Of a stretch of 64,000 nucleotides of DNA, positions 52,103 through 59,924 are shown in pieces; position 1 is the stretch's first letter, and each line of letters opens with the position of its first letter. The stretch is from assembly GCA_036000105.1 (NCBI GenBank), contig DASYGE010000012.1, positions 186,001 to 250,000 of the forward strand. Direction: 5' to 3'. Under the pieces are notes generated by a model. It was given only the letters and a program-made list of their open reading frames with translations, ran no database searches and was not told where the DNA came from. Source of the DNA: DASUBN01 sp036000105 (lineage in GTDB: Bacteria > Pseudomonadota > Gammaproteobacteria > Natronospirales > REEB76). Position numbers and translations under genes: made by a program.

Positions 52103-53143
52103 ATGCACAGCCCCGAGTCCTCCATCACCTGCTTCCTGATGCGCGACCAGCAACTGCTGGAGCGCAACACCTTCCGGGTGCCGGCGCGGGCCGCGCGTTA
52201 TACGGAAGTGCGCGACGTACGCGCCATGCCGGAACTCCTGGAGCGCCCGCAGGTGCGCGGCATGGCGTTGCTCGTCTTGGGCGACGGCAGCAATCTCCTG
52301 CTCACCAAGGACTTCGAAGGCCTGGTGCTGCATATATCCAACACCGGCATCCAGGTGCAGGGCAGCGATGGCGCCAGCACGCGGGTGCGGGTCGCCGCCG
52401 GCGAACACTGGGATTCTTTCGTGCGCTGGTCCCTGGCCCAGGGTTACGCGGGCCTGGAGAACCTCATCCTCATCCCCGGCACCGCGGGCGCGGCACCCAT
52501 CCAGAACATCGGCGCCTACGGCACGGAACTCAGCGAGTTCGTCGCCATGGTGGAAGCCTGGGACCGCAACAAGCAGGAATTCGTGCAGCTGGACAAGGCC
52601 ACCTGCGCCTTCGCCTACCGCGACTCGGTGTTCAAGCACGAGCCGGGGCGCTACATCGTCACTGCCGTGGATTTCGAGTTGCCCCACCGTCATGAGCTGA
52701 AGCTCGACTACGCGGGCCTCAGGCAAGAGTTGGAGGCCATGGGCGTGGACGCTCCGCAGCCGGCGGACGTGGCGCTGGCGGTGGAGACCCTGCGTCGCCG
52801 CAAGCTGCCGGACCCGGCGCTCATCGGCAACGCCGGGAGCTTCTTCAAGAACCCGGTGCTGCCCGCCGGACGGGCGGATGAGCTGCTCGCCGCCCACCCG
52901 GGCATCCCCATCTATCAGAGTGGGGGAGGCAGCACCAAGATCTCCGCCGCCTGGCTCATCGAGGCCTGTGGTTTCAAGGGCGTGCGCGACGGCGATGCAG
53001 GCGTATCCGACCGACATTCACTCGTGCTGGTGAACTATGGCCACGCCTCCGGCGCCGAGATCTGGGCGCTGGCCGTGCGCATCCGCGAAGCGGTGGCTGC
53101 GCGCTTCGGCATAAGCCTTGAACCCGAACCCGTGGTCCTCTAG
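52103..53143 (+). CDS. murB: UDP-N-acetylenolpyruvoylglucosamine reductase
   Basis: A 346-residue, E. coli-like (type I) MurB, the FAD enzyme that reduces UDP-GlcNAc-enolpyruvate to UDP-MurNAc in peptidoglycan synthesis. LLVLGDGSNLLLTKDFEGLV and LILIPGTAGAAPIQNIGAYG bind FAD; the catalytic Arg lies in AYRDSVFK, Ser in GNAGSFFKNP, and Glu near the C-terminus (LEPEPVVL). The true start may be the ATG at 52139; neither has a clear ribosome site. Confidence 0.95.
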   Translation: MHSPESSITCFLMRDQQLLERNTFRVPARAARYTEVRDVRAMPELLERPQVRGMALLVLGDGSNLLLTKDFEGLVLHISNTGIQVQGSDGASTRVRVAAGEHWDSFVRWSLAQGYAGLENLILIPGTAGAAPIQNIGAYGTELSEFVAMVEAWDRNKQEFVQLDKATCAFAYRDSVFKHEPGRYIVTAVDFELPHRHELKLDYAGLRQELEAMGVDAPQPADVALAVETLRRRKLPDPALIGNAGSFFKNPVLPAGRADELLAAHPGIPIYQSGGGSTKISAAWLIEACGFKGVRDGDAGVSDRHSLVLVNYGHASGAEIWALAVRIREAVAARFGISLEPEPVVL

Positions 53144-53154
53144 GCGGAGAAGCC

Positions 53155-54090
53155 TTAAGGTTTCGGGTGATCCTTGAAGAAATCCCAGATGATGTCGGTG
53201 GCGGGGACTTTCGGATCCGGCTTGTCCAGGAAAGAAGCCATCTGCTGCCCGCCCGGCCAGGCGTGGCCGCCGCCCTGCACGATGTAATAGTTCACGTCGG
53301 TCCCGTCTTGGCAGCCGCCGTTGTCGACCATATGCAGGTCCGGGGCATCGGCGTTCACCTTGACCGAGCAACCGTCTTCTTTCACCCAAAAATCGATGCT
53401 GTCCTGCACCGGCTTGCGGTATTCCTTCTTGCCCACTTCTTTCTTGCCGATGCCGCCGTTCAGGGGCACGTTCTCGTCATCGGTACCCTGGAGGTCGATG
53501 ATCGCCACCCGGTGAGTCGGCTTGCAGTCCGGGATCTCGATGATCCCCGCCACGGGAGCGATGGCCGCGAACACATCGCTGGCTTCGCAAGCGATCCGGT
53601 AGGACAGCATGCCGCCGTTGGAGATGCCGGTGGCGTACACCCGCTTGGGGTCCACCGCGTGGGCTTTCTCCACGTCCGCCACCACGGCGCGTATGAAGCC
53701 CACGTCGTCCATGTTGTGCGCTTGGGCATAACCGCAGCAGCTGCCTGCATCCCAGGTGAGGAAGCCCGGTTTGCCCATGGCTTCCCGTAGCGGCCGAGCC
53801 CGGTCGGTGCCGTCGGGATAGACCACGATGAAGCCCTGTTCATCCGCCACTGCATCGAACCCGGTCATCTTCGCGGCGCCGGCGCCGCTGCCAGCCCCAC
53901 CGTGCAACACCACCACCAGGGCCAAGGGCCCTGGTGGAGAGTTGGCCGGCAGATGCAGCAGATAACTGCGGTCCAGCCCGCCGAAATCCAGCTTATGAGC
54001 CTGGTCCTGGGTATCGGCGGCGCGGCTAGCTCCGGTAAGGGCCAGGAAGGCCAGCGCCAGGGTCCGTATAAGGGCTGATTTCATGGTCAT
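53155..54090 (-). CDS. Secreted PHB-depolymerase/feruloyl-esterase-like hydrolase (LpqC type)
   Basis: A 311-residue exported alpha/beta hydrolase. Signal peptide (about 1-24), oxyanion region VVVLHGGAGSG, nucleophile GISNGG, Asp in QGTDDENVP, His in GGGHAWPGG. Cysteine pairs (SCCGYAQ, ACEASD, DCKPTH, GCSV, GCQDG) suggest disulfides. It probably cleaves ester bonds of polyesters or feruloylated sugars outside the cell; the substrate is open. Confidence 0.88.
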   Translation of the reverse strand: MTMKSALIRTLALAFLALTGASRAADTQDQAHKLDFGGLDRSYLLHLPANSPPGPLALVVVLHGGAGSGAGAAKMTGFDAVADEQGFIVVYPDGTDRARPLREAMGKPGFLTWDAGSCCGYAQAHNMDDVGFIRAVVADVEKAHAVDPKRVYATGISNGGMLSYRIACEASDVFAAIAPVAGIIEIPDCKPTHRVAIIDLQGTDDENVPLNGGIGKKEVGKKEYRKPVQDSIDFWVKEDGCSVKVNADAPDLHMVDNGGCQDGTDVNYYIVQGGGHAWPGGQQMASFLDKPDPKVPATDIIWDFFKDHPKP

Positions 54091-54184
54091 GCTTCCGCCC
54101 TCTTTCCAACCTTAACGCACGAGGTACTCTTAAGGGTAACAAGGATGGGCTAAGCTTAAGGTCACATTCAAGGGGGATGGGGAA

Positions 54185-54601
54185 ATGCTGCACCGCAATG
54201 CCGTCCGCAGTTTTGGCCGCCGCATCATCGCGGTCATCGAAGACTTAGGTCTCCTGCTCATCCTGATAGCCACGGCCATCGCCATCGGCCAGGTGGCCTG
54301 GCATATGTTCGATGCCCGGCGGGTGCAGCTCGCGGACCTGCTGCTGGTGTTCATCCTCCTGGAAGTCATCACCATGGTGGAGAACTACTGGCGGGTGGGC
54401 AAGCTCCCGGTACGCATCCCCCTCTACATCGCCATGGTGTCCATGGCCCGCTACCTCATCCTCGACACCACCGACGCCCATGACGTGCATGCCCTCTTCA
54501 TCACCGGCGCCATCTTCATCCTGGCCATCTCGGTGTTCGTGGTGCGCTTCGGTCACATGAAATTCCCGTATGATGAGCAGGATGAATCAGCGGATTACTG
54601 A
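54185..54601 (+). CDS. psiE: PsiE-like phosphate-starvation membrane protein
   Basis: A 138-residue membrane protein with four helices matching PsiE (VIEDLGLLLILIATAIAIGQ, LLLVFILLEVITMVENYWR, LYIAMVSMARYLIL). In E. coli psiE expression rises on phosphate limitation; no clear Pho box is visible here. The next gene starts two bases after its stop. Confidence 0.85.
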   Translation: MLHRNAVRSFGRRIIAVIEDLGLLLILIATAIAIGQVAWHMFDARRVQLADLLLVFILLEVITMVENYWRVGKLPVRIPLYIAMVSMARYLILDTTDAHDVHALFITGAIFILAISVFVVRFGHMKFPYDEQDESADY

Positions 54602-54602
54602 A

Positions 54603-55229
54603 ATGGCAAACGATCTACCCCAGTCCATCAAGGTGGACATCTGGTCGGACTTCGTCAGTCCGTTCTGTTTCATCGCCTCGCTCAGGCTTGAGAAGCTCGC
54701 TCAGGGGGATAACCTCGATCCAATATGGGTCGCCTTCATGGTGCGCCCACACGGTGCCCCGCCGTTGCCCGACGATAAGCGCGCCGAGGCGGAGCGTGAA
54801 CGAGCCGAAGCGGCCGAGATCTTGCGCCGCGAATTCGGCTTGGAGATGAACCCCGGTCCCATCGGTATAGATACCTATGATGCACACCTCATCATGGCGC
54901 ACGCCACCCGCACCGGCAAGGGTCCTGTCCTGCTGCAGGCGCTGATGCGCGCCTATTGGCTGGAGGCGAGATCTATCGACGACCTGGCAGTCATCAAGGA
55001 AGTGGCTGTGAGCGCCGGCCTCGAACCCGATGAGGTGCTCTACGCTTTAGAGGACCCCAAGAACGCTCATCACGTGGAGCGTGGCATGGAGATCGGCGTC
55101 GGGCATGGCATCCATTCAGTACCCTCGCACATCTTCGCCAGCAAATACCTCGTGACGGGTTCGGCAGACTATGCGGCCCTGCAGCAGACGGTGAACACCC
55201 TCAAGGAAGAGCTCAGAAAAGCGGGATGA
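54603..55229 (+). CDS. DsbA-family FrnE-like oxidoreductase with altered active site
   Basis: A 208-residue thioredoxin-fold protein of the DsbA/FrnE (2-hydroxychromene isomerase-like) group: KVDIWSDFVSPFCFIASLRL at the active site and GHGIHSVPSHIFASKYLVTGS, where the conserved cis-Pro loop reads SVPSHIF. The usual CPxC has become SPFC, so disulfide exchange by the standard two-cysteine route is not possible; glutathione-dependent or isomerase chemistry may remain. The start at 54603, two bases after psiE, is preferred to 54570 which overlaps it. Confidence 0.85.
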   Translation: MANDLPQSIKVDIWSDFVSPFCFIASLRLEKLAQGDNLDPIWVAFMVRPHGAPPLPDDKRAEAERERAEAAEILRREFGLEMNPGPIGIDTYDAHLIMAHATRTGKGPVLLQALMRAYWLEARSIDDLAVIKEVAVSAGLEPDEVLYALEDPKNAHHVERGMEIGVGHGIHSVPSHIFASKYLVTGSADYAALQQTVNTLKEELRKAG

Positions 55230-55392
55230 ACATGTCCAAAGTCTTCGGATGCAGAGCTTCCTGACAGTTAGCATGCTGAGCGCCGCCTTATTCCCATATA
55301 AGCCGGCGGCCCCTGATGCGCTTAGGCGATAGGCAATTCCACCATGAAGGACAGGAAAGATCGTCGAGTCACTGAAGTCCCCAGGAGACACC

Positions 55393-55683
55393 ATGGACGC
55401 CGTGCAGGATAATCAGGCGAAGAACCGCTTTGAACTGCATACCGCCGGCATCACTGCCTTCATAACGTATATCAAGGAAGGCAAGGTCTACAGTCTGGTG
55501 CATGAGGAAGTGCCCGAGGAAGCCTCCGGCAAGGGCATAGGTTCCGCCCTCGCCAAAGGCGCCCTCGACCTATTGCGCTCCCGGGGCGAGAAAGTCATCC
55601 CCCGCTGCCCCTTCATCGCCGCCTATATGCTGAGACACAAGGAGACACAAGATCTCCTGGCGGACCCGGCTTACTTCGACTGA
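55393..55683 (+). CDS. Small GNAT-like acetyltransferase (YidJ/YjdJ type)
   Basis: A 96-residue protein with the short GNAT layout of COG2388: FITYIKEGKVYSLVHEEVPEE, then GKGIGSALAKGALDLLRSRG (acetyl-CoA loop) and KVIPRCPFIAAYMLRHKE, the characteristic Pro-x-Cys motif. Substrate unknown. AGGAGAC precedes the ATG. The 163-base gap upstream contains a GC-rich imperfect hairpin near 55282-55310 and no gene. Confidence 0.88.
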   Translation: MDAVQDNQAKNRFELHTAGITAFITYIKEGKVYSLVHEEVPEEASGKGIGSALAKGALDLLRSRGEKVIPRCPFIAAYMLRHKETQDLLADPAYFD

Positions 55684-55712
55684 CCCCGACACCCATCAAG
55701 AACAAACCCCCC

Positions 55713-56819
55713 TTGAACATCTTCGCCTTCTTCAGACGCGAACCCTTCCTGGTGGTGAGCGTGCTGTCCGCCGCCCTGTTCCTGTGCTTCGGTGATCCCT
55801 GGCTCACGGATCTCTCGAATCCCTGGTGGTTCACCGCCATGTTCGCCTGGTTGTTCCTGGCGATACTCTTCTCGGCCTTCGCCGTGGTGCGTCATGCGGA
55901 AGGTCTCGCAGTGCTCCTGGGTGAGCCACTAGGCACGCTCGTGCTCACCCTGGCGGTGACCGGTATCGAAGTGATGGTGATCGCCGCGGTCATGTACACC
56001 GGGCCCGTGGGTTCGACCCTCGCCCGGGACGCCATGTTCGCCGTGGTGATGATCGTGCTGAACGGCATGATGGGCACGACACTCCTGCTAGGCGGCTTGA
56101 AACACCATGAACAGAGCTACAACCTGCAGGGTGCCAATGCCTTTCTGGCGCTGATCCTGCCTCTCGCGGTCTTGAGCCTGGTGCTGCCGGATTACGCCTC
56201 CGCTTCCTTAGGCCCCGTGTTCTCGAACATGGAAGCGGTGTTCCTAGTGGTCATGTCCATCGGGCTGTACGCCGTGTTCCTGGCCATCCAGAGCGTGCGC
56301 CACAAGAACTACTTCCTGGGGCCCGCGAAGGGCAAGAAAGAATCCGAGCACCACGGTCACGAAGCCCGCTCCCTGCCCTATCACGGCGTGATGCTGGCGC
56401 TCTATCTCCTGCCCCTGGTGGTGCTCTCCAAGAAACTGGCTCTGCCCATCGATTACGGCATCCAGGTGCTGCACGCGCCTTCAGCCCTGGGTGGCTTCCT
56501 GGTGGCGGTGCTCATCCTCTCGCCGGAATCCATGGCCGCAGTGCGGGCGACGCTCGCGAACGAGTTGCAGCGCTCTGTGAATATCCTCATGGGTTCGGTG
56601 CTGGCCACCATCAGCCTCACGGTACCGGCGGTGCTGGTCATCGGCTTCATGACCCACCAGAGCATCATCCTGGGCCTCGGCAGCGTGGATGTGATCCTGT
56701 TGCTGCTGACTCTCGTGCTTAGCACTATCACTTTCGCCAGCGCGCGGACCAATATCTTGCATGGGGCGGTGCATCTACTACTGTTCCTAGCCTATCTGAT
56801 GCTGATATTTGAGAAATAG
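55713..56819 (+). CDS. chaA: ChaA-type Ca2+/Na+:H+ antiporter
   Basis: A 368-residue membrane antiporter with about ten to eleven helices. Both CaCA alpha repeats are clear: VTGIEVMVIAAVMYTG with LNGMMGTTLLLGG, and VLILSPESMAAVRA with LANELQRSVNILMGSVLATI. It exports Ca2+, Na+ or K+ for protons. A TTG at 55713 is the only in-frame start near the N-terminus that keeps the first helix; there is no good ribosome site. The coding end runs directly into the AT-rich island. Confidence 0.9.
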   Translation: MNIFAFFRREPFLVVSVLSAALFLCFGDPWLTDLSNPWWFTAMFAWLFLAILFSAFAVVRHAEGLAVLLGEPLGTLVLTLAVTGIEVMVIAAVMYTGPVGSTLARDAMFAVVMIVLNGMMGTTLLLGGLKHHEQSYNLQGANAFLALILPLAVLSLVLPDYASASLGPVFSNMEAVFLVVMSIGLYAVFLAIQSVRHKNYFLGPAKGKKESEHHGHEARSLPYHGVMLALYLLPLVVLSKKLALPIDYGIQVLHAPSALGGFLVAVLILSPESMAAVRATLANELQRSVNILMGSVLATISLTVPAVLVIGFMTHQSIILGLGSVDVILLLLTLVLSTITFASARTNILHGAVHLLLFLAYLMLIFEK

Positions 56820-56828
56820 GAGCTATCT

Positions 56829-57622
56829 ATGGCAAGGAAGGATAGATGGGATGATGAAAGCGAAATAGTTGGCGGAATCTGGACTATTAAGATGTCTTCT
56901 TGGAAGTATTTTTACGACTATGTCAGACAGGAAATGCTCGATTTTAATCATTACGTCTGGAGAGGTGAACGTTGCGACGACAGAAAACTTTTACCTTCAT
57001 TAGACAGAATGCACATTGGAAAAAGTCAGCAATATATAGAGCAAAAAATGCAGGCACATTTGCAAGCATTCAAACTGGCTACCCGCGGAAGGCGTGGCCT
57101 TAACCCAACAAAATTAGAGCATGAGAACGACTGGTGGGCACTAGGTCAGCATTATGGTCTCGCATCGCCATTGCTCGATTGGACGCGATCGCCATTTGTA
57201 GCTCTATTTTTTGCTTTCGAAAAAATATTAAACCTCAAACTGTGAATCGCTGTATCTATGCCGTCAGTCCCTTCAGATGTGAACAAATATCTGAACAAAT
57301 CAAGAAAGACTATAAAGGTACCGGCAGATCCGACATAGTGGAGTTCTTTACTCCATTTCAAGATGAAAATTCACGCTTAGTGAATCAAAATGGACTATTC
57401 AGTAGATGCAGCGCTGGAAAATCTCTAGATACGTGGATTCAAGAAAAATTCCCTAATATTAAAGATGAAGGGGTAATGTTAAAGCTCTTGATTCCTGACT
57501 CTGATAGAGAAGAGTGCCTCAGAACCTTAAATAAAATGAATATCAATCATTTAACTCTCTATCCAGATCTGTTTGGCGCATCTAATTACGTCAACACTGC
57601 CGCAACTATCAAAAAATATTGA
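56829..57622 (+). pseudogene. FRG-domain protein gene interrupted by a one-base frameshift
   Basis: The first frame (56829-57245, 138 residues) holds the FRG core: NHYVWRGERCDD, LEHENDWWALGQHYGLASPLLDWTRSPFVALFFAFEK. The stop at 57243-57245 cuts it off. The rest (NRCIYAVSP, LVNQNGLFSRCSAGKS, MNINHLTLYPDLFGAS) continues in another frame to 57622. Restoring one lost base, for example in the six-A run at 57220-57225, would give about 258 residues. The gene is far AT-richer than its neighbours, which suggests transfer. FRG proteins have no settled function. It could be a sequencing error, a broken gene, or recoding. Confidence 0.75.
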
Positions 57623-57661
57623 AGAGGTAGTTTGATACCTGGATTTGTGGTTAACCAGGAT

Positions 57662-57697
57662 TTGAGGTCTCTGTTTTTTTAGTATACACTGTATACA
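57662..57697 (+). promoter_or_regulatory. Promoter/operator of the TetR gene, probably leaderless
   Basis: TTGAGG (57662-57667) and TACACT (57685-57690) are 17 bases apart, which would place the transcript start on or next to the A of the ATG at 57697. The dyad GTATAC-ACT-GTATAC overlaps the -10 and abuts the start codon, a likely site for TetR autoregulation. A 14-base imperfect direct repeat (CCTGGATTTGTGGT / CCAGGATTTGAGGT) lies just upstream. Confidence 0.5.
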
Positions 57698-58278
57698 TGC
57701 CTGCTCAGACCACTGCCCGGAAGATCGCCACCGCTGCCCGCAAACTCCTGGATAAGGAGGGGGTGGAGGCGGTGACCATGCGCCGGGTGGCGGATGCGGT
57801 GGGTATCACCCCCATGGCCATCTATAGGCACTACCCGGATCGGGCGGCCCTCTTGAAGGCCCTGGCGGACGAGGGCTTCCAGGAGCTGGCTGCTTCCCTG
57901 AAGGGCCGGCGCTTCGTGGGGAGTCTCGGGACCCGCCTCGCCAAGATGGCGGACCTGTATCTGGACCATGCCCTCGAGAACCCCAGGCTCTTCGAACTCA
58001 TGTTCCTCACCAAGCGCGAAGGCGCGCGTCAGTACCCAAAAGATTTCAAAGCCCGCCGCTCCCCCACCGCGACGCTGATGGCCGACGTGGTGGCGGAAGG
58101 CATACAAAGCGGCGAGCTGAAGAAGGACGACCACTGGGAGATCACTTTCGAGATGGGTGCCATGTCTCACGGCCTCATCATGCTTTACCTCGGCGGACGC
58201 ATGGATACGACGCCCGCCGCTTTCCGCGCCCTGTACCGGCGCACTTTCCGGAGATATCTCTATGGCATCTGCAATTGA
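57697..58278 (+). CDS. TetR/AcrR-family transcriptional regulator
   Basis: A 193-residue regulator. The N-terminal helix-turn-helix is typical (ARKLLDKEGVEAVTMRRVAD, AVGITPMAIYRHYPDRAALL); the C-terminal ligand domain has DLYLDHALENPRLFELMF. The next gene starts inside its last codons (17-base overlap), so the two are one operon and the regulator probably controls it. No ribosome site precedes the ATG. Confidence 0.92.
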   Translation: MPAQTTARKIATAARKLLDKEGVEAVTMRRVADAVGITPMAIYRHYPDRAALLKALADEGFQELAASLKGRRFVGSLGTRLAKMADLYLDHALENPRLFELMFLTKREGARQYPKDFKARRSPTATLMADVVAEGIQSGELKKDDHWEITFEMGAMSHGLIMLYLGGRMDTTPAAFRALYRRTFRRYLYGICN

Positions 58279-59740
58279 TGTGAAGCGATCGGGCTTAGGC
58301 CTCGCGGCCACGCTGGTGACGGCGACCCTCATCTGGTTCGGCACCGGCCTGCATCCCTTGTGGCCGCTCATGTGGTTCGCACCCCTGCCGGTGTTGCTCT
58401 TCGCCAACCGCGCCCGCTGGTGGAGCACGCTGCTCACAGCAGGCATCGCCTGCGCCCTCGGCAACCTGAACCTCTGGAGCTACTTCCAGACGGACCTCGG
58501 CGCGCCTCTCTCCATCCTGCTACGGATCTACATCATGCTCGGGTTCATGTTCGCCCTGGCGGTACTGCTCTATCGCGCCCTAGTGCGACGCGAAGCCTAT
58601 TGGTCCGCGCTGCTCGCCTTCCCGGCCTTCTGGGTCTCCTTTGAATACCTGCTGAACCTGACCTCGCCCCACGGCACCGCCGGCAGCCTCGCCTATTCGC
58701 AGCTCAGCTTCCTGCCCTTCCTGCAGCTCGCTTCCATCACGGGGCCCTGGGGCATGAGCTTCCTGCTGCTCTTGTTCCCCACTGCCGCCGCCATCGGCCT
58801 GCATCTCTACAACACGGAGCATAAACGGGCTCTGCACGTCATGGGCGCCGCCTTCGGTGTGATCGCGGTGGTGCTGGTGTTCGGCGCGGTGCGTCTCGCT
58901 CTGCCGGCTCCCACGGACACGGTGAAGGTGGGCCTCGTGGCCTCAGACGGACCCAACGAGGACGTGGCGGACGACGGTACCCCGACCCTCAAGCTCTTCT
59001 CCGATTATTTCCCGCCGGTGCGGGCGCTGGTGGCGCAAGGCGCCCAAGTGGTGGTGCTACCGGAGAAGCTGGGCGTGACCGTGGATCCGGACACCAAGAC
59101 CGTGGACACCGGTTTCCAGGCGCTGGCTGAGCAGACCCATGCGCGCCTGGTGGTGGGCTTGGTCCGCGTGGTGCCGCCTTCCGACAGCAACCCGCTGAAG
59201 GTGCGCTACAACGAAGCGCGCATCTATACCCCCGGCGCACCGGTGGAGACCTATGACAAGGAGCACATGCTGCCGCCCTTCGAGTCCAACCTGAAGCCTG
59301 GCACCTCCCTCACCATGCTGCCTGCTGCTGCCGGTTCTGGCACCTGGGGTGTGGAGATCTGCAAGGACATGGATTTCACCGACCCTTCACGTGAGTACGG
59401 CGAAGCCGGCGTGGGACTCATGCTGGTGCCCGGCTGGGACTTCTTCAGCGACTGGGTCTCCCACGGCCACATGGCCATCATGCGCGGCGTGGAATCGGGT
59501 TTCAGCGTGGTGCGCTCCGCCAAGGGTGGCTCGATGTTCGTGAGCGACAACCGCGGCCGGGTGCTGGCGGAAGTGAAGAGCGATTCCGCGCCCTTCACAA
59601 CACTCATCGCCAGCGTACCGGCGGTGCATGACAAGACTCTCTATCTGCTGTTGGGAGACTGGTTCGCTTGGGCCTCGCTGGCACTACTGGTCTTAACCCT
59701 GGCGCAGATGGTCAGACTCTGGAAGAAACCCCAGAGTTGA
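58262..59740 (+). CDS. Apolipoprotein N-acyltransferase-like membrane carbon-nitrogen hydrolase
   Basis: A 492-residue protein with about six N-terminal membrane helices (to about 215) and a C-terminal nitrilase domain. The catalytic triad is visible: Glu in VVLPEKLG, Lys in YDKEHMLPPFE, Cys in WGVEICKDMDF. This is the Lnt layout. Its position behind a TetR gene suggests a specialised paralogue with its own regulation rather than the housekeeping lnt. The start at 58262 has CGGAGA upstream. Confidence 0.8.
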   Translation: MASAIDVKRSGLGLAATLVTATLIWFGTGLHPLWPLMWFAPLPVLLFANRARWWSTLLTAGIACALGNLNLWSYFQTDLGAPLSILLRIYIMLGFMFALAVLLYRALVRREAYWSALLAFPAFWVSFEYLLNLTSPHGTAGSLAYSQLSFLPFLQLASITGPWGMSFLLLLFPTAAAIGLHLYNTEHKRALHVMGAAFGVIAVVLVFGAVRLALPAPTDTVKVGLVASDGPNEDVADDGTPTLKLFSDYFPPVRALVAQGAQVVVLPEKLGVTVDPDTKTVDTGFQALAEQTHARLVVGLVRVVPPSDSNPLKVRYNEARIYTPGAPVETYDKEHMLPPFESNLKPGTSLTMLPAAAGSGTWGVEICKDMDFTDPSREYGEAGVGLMLVPGWDFFSDWVSHGHMAIMRGVESGFSVVRSAKGGSMFVSDNRGRVLAEVKSDSAPFTTLIASVPAVHDKTLYLLLGDWFAWASLALLVLTLAQMVRLWKKPQS

Positions 59741-59800
59741 AATGAAAAGGCCGCCCCAAGGGACAGCTTTCCATTAACCTTAAATCTAGTCAGTAGAATA

Positions 59801-59924
59801 CCAAAAGCGTAACGAGCGAAGGTAGAACGAGGCGCGGGAGGCGAGCCCCCGGAGCGTGCTCTTAAGTACGTGAGGACGGCGAGCCGGACCGCAACGAAGT
59901 TATACCGAGCGCAGTAGCTTTTGG
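59801..59924 (+). repeat. Intergenic repeat D, downstream of the E1 gene
   Basis: Bounded by CCAAAAGC (59801) and GCTTTTGG (59917), the latter inside the last codons of the E1 gene. The core at 59851-59876 (opens GGAGCGTGCT, closes GTACGTGAGGA) matches the core of repeat E at 19 of 26 bases, on the opposite strand. It contains several small GC-rich dyads and could act as the E1 terminator. Confidence 0.55.

Noticed and set aside
54091..54184. Pho box before psiE
   Set aside because: Two CTTAAGG copies are present but do not match the 18-base Pho box pattern or spacing.
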